From contig NZ_LMDI01000023.1 in NCBI RefSeq assembly GCF_001425785.1, positions 1-41,631 on the forward strand: a DNA stretch of 41,631 nt, in the 5' to 3' direction. This DNA comes from Rhizobacter sp. Root1221. GTDB taxonomy: Bacteria; Pseudomonadota; Gammaproteobacteria; Burkholderiales; Burkholderiaceae_C. The position numbers and the translations under genes are program-made. The notes beneath the pieces were generated by a model, which had not been told where the DNA came from, did no database searches, and worked only from the letters and a program-made list of their open reading frames with translations. Positions 8,543-15,964 of this stretch are shown here, piece by piece. Position 1 is the stretch's first letter. Each line of letters opens with the position of its first letter.

Positions 8543-10012
8543 TCAGCGGGGGGGAAAATGAGGGCGCAGCGTGCGGTACAGCTGGCCGAAGGTGTCGTAG
8601 CGGTCGGCCAGGCGCGCGGCGCGGGCCGCGTCGGGGGTGAACACCTGGCGCACCGGGGGCAAGCGGCACACGTCGGCTTCACTCGCGCCATCGGCCAGCC
8701 AGGCCAGGCGCGCGGCGCCGAGTGCACCGCCCGCCTCGCCCCCGTCGAGCGTGACGAGTTCGGTGCCGAACAGGTCGGCGTGCAGCTGCACCCAGAACGC
8801 ACTGCGTGCGCCACCGCCCACCACGGCCAGCCGGCCCACCTCGGTGCCGGCGGCGCGCAGCGCCTCCACACCGTCGCGCATGCCGAAGGCCACGCCTTCG
8901 AGCACGCTGTAGGCGAGTGCACCGGCGTCGGTGTCGTGGGTGAGGCCGAACAGCACACCGCGTGCGTTGGCGTCGTTGTGCGGGGTGCGTTCGCCCGACA
9001 GGTACGGCAGGAACAGCGGTGCGGCCACATGGGTGGCCTCCGGCAGCGCCTCCATGCGGGCCAGCAGTTCGGCTTCGCCCCCCGCACCGGTGAGTTTCGT
9101 GACCCACGCGAGGCTCGACGCCGCCGAGAGCATCACCGACATCTGGTGCCAGCGGCCGGGCACCGCGTGGCAGAACGCGTGCACGGCCGACGACGGGTTC
9201 GGGCGGAAGCGGTCGTTGACCACGAACACCACGCCACTCGTGCCCAGCGAAACGAAGCCCTCGCCCGGGCGCACCGCGCCGATGCCCACGGCACTCGCGG
9301 CGTTGTCGCCACCCCCACCGGCAACCACCACGCCGCGGGACAGGCCCCACGCCGTGGCCACGTCGTCACGCACCTCGCCGCTGGGCGCGCTGCCCTCCAC
9401 CAGCGACGGCATGTGCGACGTGTCGAGACCCGTCAGCTTGAGCAGCCCGTCGGACCATCGGCGGCCCGCCACGTCGAGCCACAGCGTGCCGGCAGCATCG
9501 GACATCTCGCCGACGAAGGTGCCGGACAGGCGGTAGCGCAGGTAATCCTTCGGCAGCAGCACCTTCGCCACGCGGGCGAACAGCGCCGGTTCGTGCTTGG
9601 CCACCCATGCGAGTTTCGGCGCCGTGAAGCCGGGCATCGCGAGGTTGCCGGCGATGCCGGGCAGCGACGGCATCGCCGCCATCATCTCGGCGCATTCAGT
9701 GGCCGAGCGGGTGTCGTTCCACAGGATCGCCGGCCGCAACACCGCGCCGGCCGCGTCGAGCAGCACCGCACCGTGCATCTGGCCCGACAGGCCGATGGCC
9801 CGCACGCGGCCCCACGCCTGCGGATGTTCCGCGCGCAGGCGCGCTGCGGCCGCCACGGTGGCACCCCACCAGGCCTCCGGATCCTGCTCACTCCAGCCCG
9901 GGTGCGGCCGCGAGATGTCGAGCTTCACGCCCGACCCTGCCACCACCGTGCCCTGGTCGTTCAACAAGACGAGTTTGACTTCGGATGTGCCGAGGTCGAT
10001 GCCGAGGTACAT
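8543..10012 (-). CDS. xylB: Xylulokinase XylB
   Basis: Phosphorylates D-xylulose to xylulose 5-phosphate, feeding the pentose phosphate pathway. The 489-residue product is a full-length FGGY-family carbohydrate kinase. Visible motifs are GIDLGTSEVK at the N-terminus (phosphate 1), GQMHG and WNDTRS in the sugar-binding region, LGTSG and the C-terminal GGGARS adenosine motif. I placed the start at the ATG at 10012: the product then begins directly with MYLGIDLGT, and AAGGGGG lies a few bases upstream. It is the first gene of the xylB-xylA-GH43 operon, and a palindrome that resembles the one before the substrate-binding-protein gene lies 30-55 bp upstream. Confidence 0.95.
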   Translation of the reverse strand: MYLGIDLGTSEVKLVLLNDQGTVVAGSGVKLDISRPHPGWSEQDPEAWWGATVAAAARLRAEHPQAWGRVRAIGLSGQMHGAVLLDAAGAVLRPAILWNDTRSATECAEMMAAMPSLPGIAGNLAMPGFTAPKLAWVAKHEPALFARVAKVLLPKDYLRYRLSGTFVGEMSDAAGTLWLDVAGRRWSDGLLKLTGLDTSHMPSLVEGSAPSGEVRDDVATAWGLSRGVVVAGGGGDNAASAVGIGAVRPGEGFVSLGTSGVVFVVNDRFRPNPSSAVHAFCHAVPGRWHQMSVMLSAASSLAWVTKLTGAGGEAELLARMEALPEATHVAAPLFLPYLSGERTPHNDANARGVLFGLTHDTDAGALAYSVLEGVAFGMRDGVEALRAAGTEVGRLAVVGGGARSAFWVQLHADLFGTELVTLDGGEAGGALGAARLAWLADGASEADVCRLPPVRQVFTPDAARAARLADRYDTFGQLYRTLRPHFPPR

Positions 10013-10408
10013 GCGTGCCCCCTTTCGATTCAACGAATATAGATTAGTTCGACAGTCGAAGTAAATAGGGAATGCCCTGTTCCGGCCCTGCCCTCGATGC
10101 ACCAGGACGACGAGGCCCTCCACACGCAGTGCCAGGCTATCGATGACCAAGCCGGAGACCCGTCCAGGGTGACGCGAGTGGCACGGGTGGTGCAGTGCCT
10201 GGGAAGGCAGACCCCGGGAGTCAGGGCCTGGAGAGACGTCCTGGCGTCATCGAGTGCTCGGCGTACACCGAGCGAGTCCCGCTCAGCCGAAGCGCCTGGG
10301 CAAAGGTCTGGGAAGCTGGTGTTGAGGTGTTTTCTTGGTTCCTTCTTTTTCACCAGAGTGGGCCCCGACGTCCGTGGGGGTGACGGGAGGGGTGACGGGC
10401 GAAAGCGC
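10013..10408. other. 396-bp intergenic region, xylB promoter side
   Basis: No gene is supported here. The xylB-proximal end contains an A/T-rich palindrome (10043-10065). In the middle, GCTCGG (10256-10261) and CCGAGC (10268-10273) form a perfect 6-bp stem with a 6-base loop. The segment nearest the dehydrogenase gene should hold its transcript end, but I see no stem followed by a T-tract. Confidence 0.5.
10043..10065. promoter_or_regulatory. Probable XylR operator ahead of xylB
   Basis: Two 11-base arms are arranged around the single base at 10054, and nine of eleven positions pair. The left arm starts with ATTAGTTCGAC. The site lies about 31 bp upstream of the xylB ATG, where a repressor could block transcription. 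The half-site ATTAGTT recurs in the palindrome before the substrate-binding-protein gene. ROK repressors of xylose genes are known to bind A/T-rich palindromes; assignment to the xylR gene of this window is inference. Confidence 0.5.
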
Positions 10409-11401
10409 TCACTCGAAGGGGTAACGCACCCCCACCGCCGCCCGGATCTCATCCATGCAAGTCAGCACGGTCAACGAATCCGCCCAAGGCATCGTCTCGC
10501 TCTCCAACACGCCGCGGGCCATGCAACGCTGCGTCTCCTGCACCTGGTACTCGAACCCGTTGCGCAGGTAAGGCGAGTGCGACGTCACCGGCGCCTCGCC
10601 ATGGCGCAGCAGGATGGCCTGCCCCGTGTCCCAGAACGGTTCGGTGATCAGGATCTCGCCGAGCTCACCCTGGATGCGGAAGCAGTTGTAGTACTTGTGG
10701 ATCAAGCTCGCGTGGAAGCGCAGCTCGATGCCCTGCTCACCCACCGCCACGCGGGCGCGCAAGTCCTCGTCCACCCCGGGCTCGCCCACGGTGGCCGACG
10801 CTTCCAGCAACTTCAGCGGCCCCTTGAACAGGAACTGCGACATCGAGATGCAGTACACCCCCACGTCGAGCAGCGCGCCGCCGGCCAGGTCGGCGCGCCA
10901 CAGGCGGTCGTCGAGGTCGCGCGGCTGCGCGTAGCCGAAGTAGGACTCGATGCCGGTGACCGCGCCGATGCTGCCGTCGCCGAGCCAGCGGCGCACGCGG
11001 CCATAGACGGGCAGGAACCGCGACCAGAACGCCTCCATCACGAACCGCTGGTTCGCCAACGCCGCGGCGAACACGGCGCGGGCCTGGGCCGCGTTGACGG
11101 TGATCGGCTTCTCGCACAACACGGGTTTGCCGGCGGAGAGTGCGTCGATGGCCACGGCCGCGTGCTGGGCATGGGGCGTGGCGATGTAGATGGCGTCGAC
11201 GCCGTCGTCGCGGTACAGCGAGGCGTAGTCGCCGAACGTGCGTTCGGCGCCGTGGCGCTGCGCGAAATCCTGCGCGCGGGCGAGGTCCCGGCTGGCCACG
11301 GCCACGAGGCGGGCGCCCGGCACGGCGGCAAGGCTTTCGGCAAACCGGTTGGCGATGCGGCCGGGGCCGATCACGCCCCAGCGGACGGTGGTGTCTGACA
11401 T
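10409..11401 (-). CDS. Gfo/Idh/MocA-family sugar dehydrogenase
   Basis: A 330-residue NAD(P)-dependent oxidoreductase. The N-terminal Rossmann fold carries GVIGPGRIA and the family's CEKPIT motif with the catalytic Lys at about residue 96. The C-terminal alpha/beta domain contains DVGVYC, the usual position of the catalytic Asp-x-x-x-Tyr/His region. It most resembles the D-xylose 1-dehydrogenase / trans-dihydrodiol dehydrogenase branch, and its position between xylR and xylB supports a role with xylose or a related pentose. The substrate is not fixed by sequence. The ATG at 11401 follows CTGGAG. It lies 24 bp after the xylR stop and so is probably co-transcribed with it. Confidence 0.85.
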   Translation of the reverse strand: MSDTTVRWGVIGPGRIANRFAESLAAVPGARLVAVASRDLARAQDFAQRHGAERTFGDYASLYRDDGVDAIYIATPHAQHAAVAIDALSAGKPVLCEKPITVNAAQARAVFAAALANQRFVMEAFWSRFLPVYGRVRRWLGDGSIGAVTGIESYFGYAQPRDLDDRLWRADLAGGALLDVGVYCISMSQFLFKGPLKLLEASATVGEPGVDEDLRARVAVGEQGIELRFHASLIHKYYNCFRIQGELGEILITEPFWDTGQAILLRHGEAPVTSHSPYLRNGFEYQVQETQRCMARGVLESETMPWADSLTVLTCMDEIRAAVGVRYPFE

Positions 11402-11425
11402 GGCACGAACTCCAGGGAAAGGACT

Positions 11426-12679
11426 TCAGGCAAGGACCGGCACGGAGGGCACCGGCGAAACACTGGCGCGCGCAGTGGGCGCATGCGAGTACGGGCGCAG
11501 CAGCGAGTGCAGCGCAAAGGCCGCGCCCCCCACGGCGGTGGCCAGTTCGGCGTACTTCGCCACACGCACGTCGGGGCCGGGCAGGCCGGCCTGCTTGGCG
11601 AACTGCTCGAGCCGCTCGATCGCCGCCTGCAGGAACTGCTCACCGCCCAGGCCCACCGATTCGCCGCCCAGCACGATCACCTGCGGGTTGAAGGTGGTCC
11701 AGACGTTCTGCAGCAGCACGCCGAGCACGTCGCCCGCCGCACCGAACGCATCGCGGGCGCTGGCGGCGCGTTTGCCCGCGAGCGCCTTCAGCGCCGCGCG
11801 GTCGATGTGGCCGTCGGCGTCGAGGCAGCCCGCCTTTTCGGCCACGGCCTTGAGCCCCATGTAGGCCTCGGCACAACCGAGCCGACCGCACGAACACGGC
11901 CGCCCGTCGATGAACAACGTGGTGTGGCCGATTTCGCCCGCCGAGCCGGTGGCCCCGGTGAACAGCGAGTCGTTCAGGATGATGCCGGAGCCCACCCCCA
12001 CGCCACAGCTCACGTAGACAAGCGGGTCCTCGACGGGACGGGCGCCGAACTCGGCCTCGCCCACGGCCGCCAGGTCGGCCTCGTTCTGGAAGTACACGGG
12101 CACGGCACCGAGCCCGGCCGCGGTAAGTTCGGCGCCCAGCCGCTTGCCCACCTCGACGCCGCGCCACCCGATGTTGGGTGCGAACTGCAGCACACCGGTC
12201 GTCGAGTCCACCGCACCCGGCAGCCCCACGCCGATGCCGAGCAGGCGCGAGCCCGCCGCCGTCACCTTCGCCGATTGCGCGGTGACCATCTGCACCAGCT
12301 GGTGGCAGGCCGCATCGGGGTCCTTCGACTTCAGCGCGGCCTGGTTCATCTCGAGCACCTCGCCGCGGATGGACACGGCCACGACACGGATGATGTCGGT
12401 GTCGAGTTCGCTGCCGATCAGCACGAGGTGGCGCCCGTCGATGCGCAGCGGCGTGGGCCGGCGGCCCAGCGCGCCCGTCACGAGCGCGCCGTCCTCGGCC
12501 AGCCACCCTTCGTCGATCAGTTCCTTGGCGATCAGGCTCACGGTGGATTTCGTGAGGCCGCTGCGGTTCGCCAGGTCGGCACGCGACAGGCCGGACTCGT
12601 CACGGAGCAAGCGCAGCAGCGCCATGCGGTTGAGGTTCTTGACGAAACGCTGGTCTCCCGTCATCGGGGCTGTCGGCAT
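11426..12679 (-). CDS. xylR: ROK-family transcriptional repressor XylR
   Basis: A 417-residue sugar-responsive repressor. Residues about 15-65 form a MarR-like winged helix with LANRSGLTKSTVSLIAKELI as recognition region. The rest is the ROK sugar-kinase-like domain, with the zinc-binding CSCGRLGC cluster near residues 260-267 and the EIGHT motif before it. In characterised ROK XylR proteins xylose releases the protein from palindromic operators. The gene lies between a sugar-binding-protein gene and a dehydrogenase gene, in the same orientation as xylBA, so it probably controls both units. AAGGTG lies just before the ATG at 12679. The effector could be another pentose. Confidence 0.88.
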   Translation of the reverse strand: MPTAPMTGDQRFVKNLNRMALLRLLRDESGLSRADLANRSGLTKSTVSLIAKELIDEGWLAEDGALVTGALGRRPTPLRIDGRHLVLIGSELDTDIIRVVAVSIRGEVLEMNQAALKSKDPDAACHQLVQMVTAQSAKVTAAGSRLLGIGVGLPGAVDSTTGVLQFAPNIGWRGVEVGKRLGAELTAAGLGAVPVYFQNEADLAAVGEAEFGARPVEDPLVYVSCGVGVGSGIILNDSLFTGATGSAGEIGHTTLFIDGRPCSCGRLGCAEAYMGLKAVAEKAGCLDADGHIDRAALKALAGKRAASARDAFGAAGDVLGVLLQNVWTTFNPQVIVLGGESVGLGGEQFLQAAIERLEQFAKQAGLPGPDVRVAKYAELATAVGGAAFALHSLLRPYSHAPTARASVSPVPSVPVLA

Positions 12680-12745
12680 GGCTCACCTTCTTCGAAAGAC
12701 CGGCGGCCGAAGAGATCGGCCGGGCTTCGAATCATTGCACAACAC

Positions 12746-12765
12746 CGTGCCGGCACACCGGCACG
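12746..12765 (-). terminator. Intercistronic hairpin after the binding-protein gene
   Basis: CGTGCCGG (12746-12753) and CCGGCACG (12758-12765) form a perfect 8-bp stem with a 4-base CACA loop, beginning one base after the stop codon of the substrate-binding-protein gene. No T-tract follows. Hairpins in this position after periplasmic binding-protein genes are known to stabilise the upstream message or attenuate the downstream genes. It could therefore keep binding protein high relative to XylR. Confidence 0.55.
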
Positions 12766-12766
12766 C

Positions 12767-14035
12767 TCAACGCCGCGTGCGGCGCTTCAGCTGGGCGTTC
12801 GCATCAGCGAGCGCCTGGTCCACGGACTTGCCCCGTTCCAGCACGTCGTCGAGCGCGGCCGTCGTGATCTCGAGCGCCACGCCGTCGAAGCGGTCGGGTT
12901 TCATCGACGGGATCTTCGCCGCGGCATCGGACCACAGCAGGCGCGCCTGCTGGCCGCCGAGGTACGGGATGGGTTCGGACAGGAAGGCCTTGTCCTGCGC
13001 CTCGACGATGGCGGGGTAGGCGCCCATCTTCACGAACGACAGCGTCTGGATCTCCTTGTTCGTGGTCATGAACTTCACGAACTCCCAGGCTTCCTTCTTC
13101 TGCTTGCCCACTTTCGGGATCGCGTAGAAGGAACCGCCCCACGACGCGAACGCGCCTGCGGGCAAGGGGGCCGCGCGCCACTGGCCGGCGGCCTCGGGGT
13201 TGAGCCACGCGGTCAGGTGGCCGGTGAGCCAGGCCCCCATCATCTGGGACGCGAGCTTGTTGCTCCGGAAGGCCTCCCGCCATTCGTTGCTCCACGGCGC
13301 GATCTTGCCGTCGATGTCGGCCTTGCGTGCGGCCACGGCCAGCTCGAAGGCCTTCTTGAAGCGCGGCGTATCCAGCTGCGGCTTGCCGGCCTTGTCGAAG
13401 TACAAGCCCTCACCCGGCTTGATGGTGGTGCGGATGTAGATGTTCACGATGTCGGCGGCGCTCGTCAGCATGTACGCGCCGGTTTTTTCGCGCACGGTCT
13501 TGCTCGAGGTGATGAAGGATTCCCACGACTTGTTCAGGTCCGCCTCGGTCACGCCGGCCTTGTCGAGGATGTCCTTGCGGTAGAACAGCGTGCCGGGGCC
13601 CACGTCCGCGGGAATGGCCGCCACGGAGCCGGAAGCGTCCACGCCCTGCGGGAACGCGAACGCATGGAACAGCTTCTGCATCTGCTTCGCGTTGTAGGGC
13701 GCCGCGCCCAGGTCCTCGAGGCCTTTCGACTCGGCGAACTTGCCGATGTAGTTGATCTCGAGGCCCATCACGTCGGGCAGGTTCGCGCCGGTGGCCAGCG
13801 CGGTGGTCATCGCCGTATGGTGGTCCGCATACCCGAGGCTCACGAGCTTGATCTCGACTTCGGGGTGCAACTTCTTGTAGAGCGGAATCGCCAGCTTGAT
13901 CGAGTCGTCGAAACTCGGGAACGAGGCCACGGTGAGCGTGGTGGTGGCCGCAGCCACGGTGCCTTGGGCAAAGGCAAGCGCCGCGGCGCCCAGCAGGACG
14001 GCACGGCGGGCAGGGAACAGGGGGTTGGCGTTCAT
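12767..14035 (-). CDS. ABC transporter sugar-binding protein (family 1)
   Basis: A periplasmic extracellular solute-binding protein of the MalE type, 422 residues. An N-terminal signal peptide is visible: ARR, then a hydrophobic stretch, then an Ala-rich cleavage region near residue 29. The paired Arg could also allow Tat export. The mature part has the usual N-lobe start TLTVASFPSFDDSI. I chose the ATG at 14035 because it starts just before the signal peptide; the upstream in-frame extension looks like leader. No permease or ATPase gene is adjacent, unlike the usual arrangement, so partners must be encoded elsewhere. The neighbouring xylR suggests a xylose, xyloside or arabinoside ligand. 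A palindrome lies about 80-90 bp upstream. Confidence 0.88.
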   Translation of the reverse strand: MNANPLFPARRAVLLGAAALAFAQGTVAAATTTLTVASFPSFDDSIKLAIPLYKKLHPEVEIKLVSLGYADHHTAMTTALATGANLPDVMGLEINYIGKFAESKGLEDLGAAPYNAKQMQKLFHAFAFPQGVDASGSVAAIPADVGPGTLFYRKDILDKAGVTEADLNKSWESFITSSKTVREKTGAYMLTSAADIVNIYIRTTIKPGEGLYFDKAGKPQLDTPRFKKAFELAVAARKADIDGKIAPWSNEWREAFRSNKLASQMMGAWLTGHLTAWLNPEAAGQWRAAPLPAGAFASWGGSFYAIPKVGKQKKEAWEFVKFMTTNKEIQTLSFVKMGAYPAIVEAQDKAFLSEPIPYLGGQQARLLWSDAAAKIPSMKPDRFDGVALEITTAALDDVLERGKSVDQALADANAQLKRRTRR

Positions 14036-14111
14036 GTCACTCGATCCAGGTTGGGAGAGACGGGCGGCGGGGAAACCTGCGGCAGTGTGGGCGCTCGAAT
14101 TTAATTCGTGC

Positions 14112-14126
14112 ATTAGGGAAACTAAT
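14112..14126. promoter_or_regulatory. Palindrome ahead of the sugar-binding-protein gene
   Basis: ATTAG (14112-14116) and CTAAT (14122-14126) are perfect arms around GGAAA. The flanks TTAATT and TAATTAA extend the A/T-rich area. On the minus strand the site begins ATTAGTTTC, sharing ATTAGTT with the palindrome before xylB. It lies in the promoter region of the binding-protein/xylR/dehydrogenase unit and also about 60 bp ahead of the divergent protease gene. An XylR operator is the likeliest reading, by inference. Confidence 0.45.
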
Positions 14127-14186
14127 TAAGGTGAACCCTGTTTCACTGGCTCACGCCCTGATCCACCAGCCCGCCACAATGGCCCC

Positions 14187-15665
14187 ATGACGACCTCCAC
14201 CCTCGACCCCCTGCCCCGCCTGATCCTCATCCCGAAGGCCGCGCCCCTGGCGGAGCCGGAGGCCGTGCCCCACGCGTTGCGGGCGGTGTCCGCCGCGCTG
14301 CGCGCGGCCAACGCGTCGCGCCCGCAGGTGCTGGGCCTGCAGGTGGTGAACACCTCCCGGCCCGACGGTGCGGTGCTCGTCAACCCGGGCGGCCTGACGG
14401 TGGAAGACGTGAAAGCCGCCGCGCCGGGCGTGAAGGTGTTCGAGGAACAGTGGTACGACCTGGAGCGTTTCGGGCTCCTGCTGCCGCGGCTGGCACGCTC
14501 CTCCGCCAAGGCCGGCGCCGGGGCCGAGCGCACGTGGACGGTGGTGGTGCGCGCGGCGCGGGCGCCGCTGAAGGACGTGCGCGTCACCGCGGTGGTCGAC
14601 GCCCATGCCGGCATCGTCACGGAAGCCGTCACCGACCGCCATGGCCGGGCCGCGTTGAAACTCGGCGCGCTGGTGGCCCAGGTGCAGGCCCTGCACATCG
14701 ACCCACTGCACGGCGCCTGGCCCGTGGTGCTGGCCGACGTGGCGGCCGGTGGCGTGTTCGAGGCCGAACTGCCTCCGCTGCAGCCCGTGCCCGACGCCCG
14801 CGGCCTCGTGCACGGCAAGCGCAAGGCCGGCGACGGCCGCGGGGTGGTGGTGGGGGTGGTCGACACCGGCGTGGGGCGCCACCTGGCGCTCGACGTGGCC
14901 GGGGGCCGCAACACCACCGGCGAATCGCCGCGCCGGCTGAGCGACTGGCATGGCCACGGCACCCACGTGGCCGGCGTGATCGCGTCACGCGCCAATGGCT
15001 GGCGGCGCGGCGAGGCGTCCGCCGCCACGTTGCGGGCCTACCGGGTGTTTGCCGAAGGGGCCGAGCAGTCGTCCTCGTTTGCCATCAGCAGCGCCATCAA
15101 GCAAGCCGCCGTGGATGGCTGCGACCTGGTCAACCTGAGCCTCGGCGGCGGGCCGGCCGACGGCGCCATCCGCGACGCCATCGACCAGGCCTGGCAACTC
15201 GGGTGCGTGTGCGTGGCTGCCGCCGGCAACGACGGCCGCGGCCAGGTGGACTACCCCGCGCGTTACACCCGCTCGCTGGCCGTCTCGGCCATCGGGCTCG
15301 ACGGCAGCTGGCCCGACGGCGCGTCGCAGCGCCTGCACGCGGGGCGGCACCGGGGCATCGCGATCGGCGGCCACACCGTGTTCCTCGCCACGTTCTCGAA
15401 CCGTGGCGCGAAGGTGGCGCTCACCGCGCCGGGCGTCGGCATCGTCTCGACGATCTTCAACAACCGCTGGGGGGTGATGGACGGCACGTCGATGGCGTGC
15501 CCGGTGGCCACCGGCGTGCTGGCCCGGCGCCTGGCGGCCACGCCCGCGGTGCGCCGGCTGCCGCGCGATGCCGCCCGTTCGGAGGCGATCCTGGCGCTGG
15601 CGCGAACGAATGCCCAGGACGTGGGCCTGCCCCGGGATATGCAGGGAGACGGTCTGGCGCGATAA
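14187..15665 (+). CDS. Subtilisin-family (S8) serine protease, no signal peptide
   Basis: A 492-residue S8 peptidase. The catalytic triad is intact: Asp226 in VVDTG, His257 in GHGTHVAG and Ser435 in GTSMACP, with oxyanion-hole Asn348 in AAGNDG. Residues about 8-95 have the beta-alpha-beta-beta-alpha-beta pattern of an I9-like propeptide. Residues about 112-195 look like a small beta-sandwich. The peptidase domain runs from about 215 to 460. No Sec or Tat signal is visible, so it may act in the cytoplasm or leave by another route. The next gene begins 7 bp downstream and encodes a small propeptide-like protein, suggesting that the two work together. No obvious ribosome-binding site precedes the ATG. 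Confidence 0.9.
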   Translation: MTTSTLDPLPRLILIPKAAPLAEPEAVPHALRAVSAALRAANASRPQVLGLQVVNTSRPDGAVLVNPGGLTVEDVKAAAPGVKVFEEQWYDLERFGLLLPRLARSSAKAGAGAERTWTVVVRAARAPLKDVRVTAVVDAHAGIVTEAVTDRHGRAALKLGALVAQVQALHIDPLHGAWPVVLADVAAGGVFEAELPPLQPVPDARGLVHGKRKAGDGRGVVVGVVDTGVGRHLALDVAGGRNTTGESPRRLSDWHGHGTHVAGVIASRANGWRRGEASAATLRAYRVFAEGAEQSSSFAISSAIKQAAVDGCDLVNLSLGGGPADGAIRDAIDQAWQLGCVCVAAAGNDGRGQVDYPARYTRSLAVSAIGLDGSWPDGASQRLHAGRHRGIAIGGHTVFLATFSNRGAKVALTAPGVGIVSTIFNNRWGVMDGTSMACPVATGVLARRLAATPAVRRLPRDAARSEAILALARTNAQDVGLPRDMQGDGLAR

Positions 15666-15672
15666 TGCGTCC

Positions 15673-15936
15673 ATGGACCGCTACGTCTTCTACGCCCGGG
15701 AGTCGCTCGACGCCCAGACCATCCGCGCCGCGCGGGCCACGGCCAGCGCGCTCGGGGTCACGGTCGTGCAGAGCGGCGTGGGCACCATGCTGCTCGAAGC
15801 CGACCCCGACCTCGTGCGCAAGGTGGCACGCGCCCTGCCCCAGTGGCGCTACAGCGTCGAACGGCACGCCACCCGGATCCCCGAACGGCGTGCCGCGGAG
15901 CGGGTGCGGCGAGCCGCATCGGCCGCCGCCCGCTGA
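15673..15936 (+). CDS. Small propeptide/inhibitor-like protein paired with S8 protease
   Basis: An 87-residue protein starting 7 bp after the protease stop. Predicted order by eye: strand (RYVFYA), helix (AQTIRAARATASALG), two strands (VTVVQSGVGTMLLEAD), helix (DLVRKVARALP), strand (WRYSVERHATRIP), then a basic Arg/Ala-rich tail. This is the fold order of inhibitor I9 propeptides and of free-standing relatives such as yeast Pbi2. It has no signal peptide, like the protease. I infer that it folds, inhibits or delivers the protease in trans; this is not established. The ATG at 15673 was chosen because upstream in-frame codons lie within the protease gene. Confidence 0.7.
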   Translation: MDRYVFYARESLDAQTIRAARATASALGVTVVQSGVGTMLLEADPDLVRKVARALPQWRYSVERHATRIPERRAAERVRRAASAAAR

Positions 15937-15964
15937 CACATTCACCCCCTCGTCACTTCCGCGC

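Noticed and set aside
6494-10042. A plus-strand frame of more than 1,100 codons opposite the xylose genes
   Set aside because: It lies fully antisense to xylB, xylA and the GH43 gene, is rich in His/Arg/Val/Ala without any domain, and is a by-product of strong GC3 bias. The same applies to long frames opposite spoT, xylR with its binding-protein gene, and prpR.
14101-14129. A/T-rich block as an insertion-site or attachment-site scar
   Set aside because: There are no direct repeats, integrase or other mobile-element remains nearby; a promoter/operator explains the composition.
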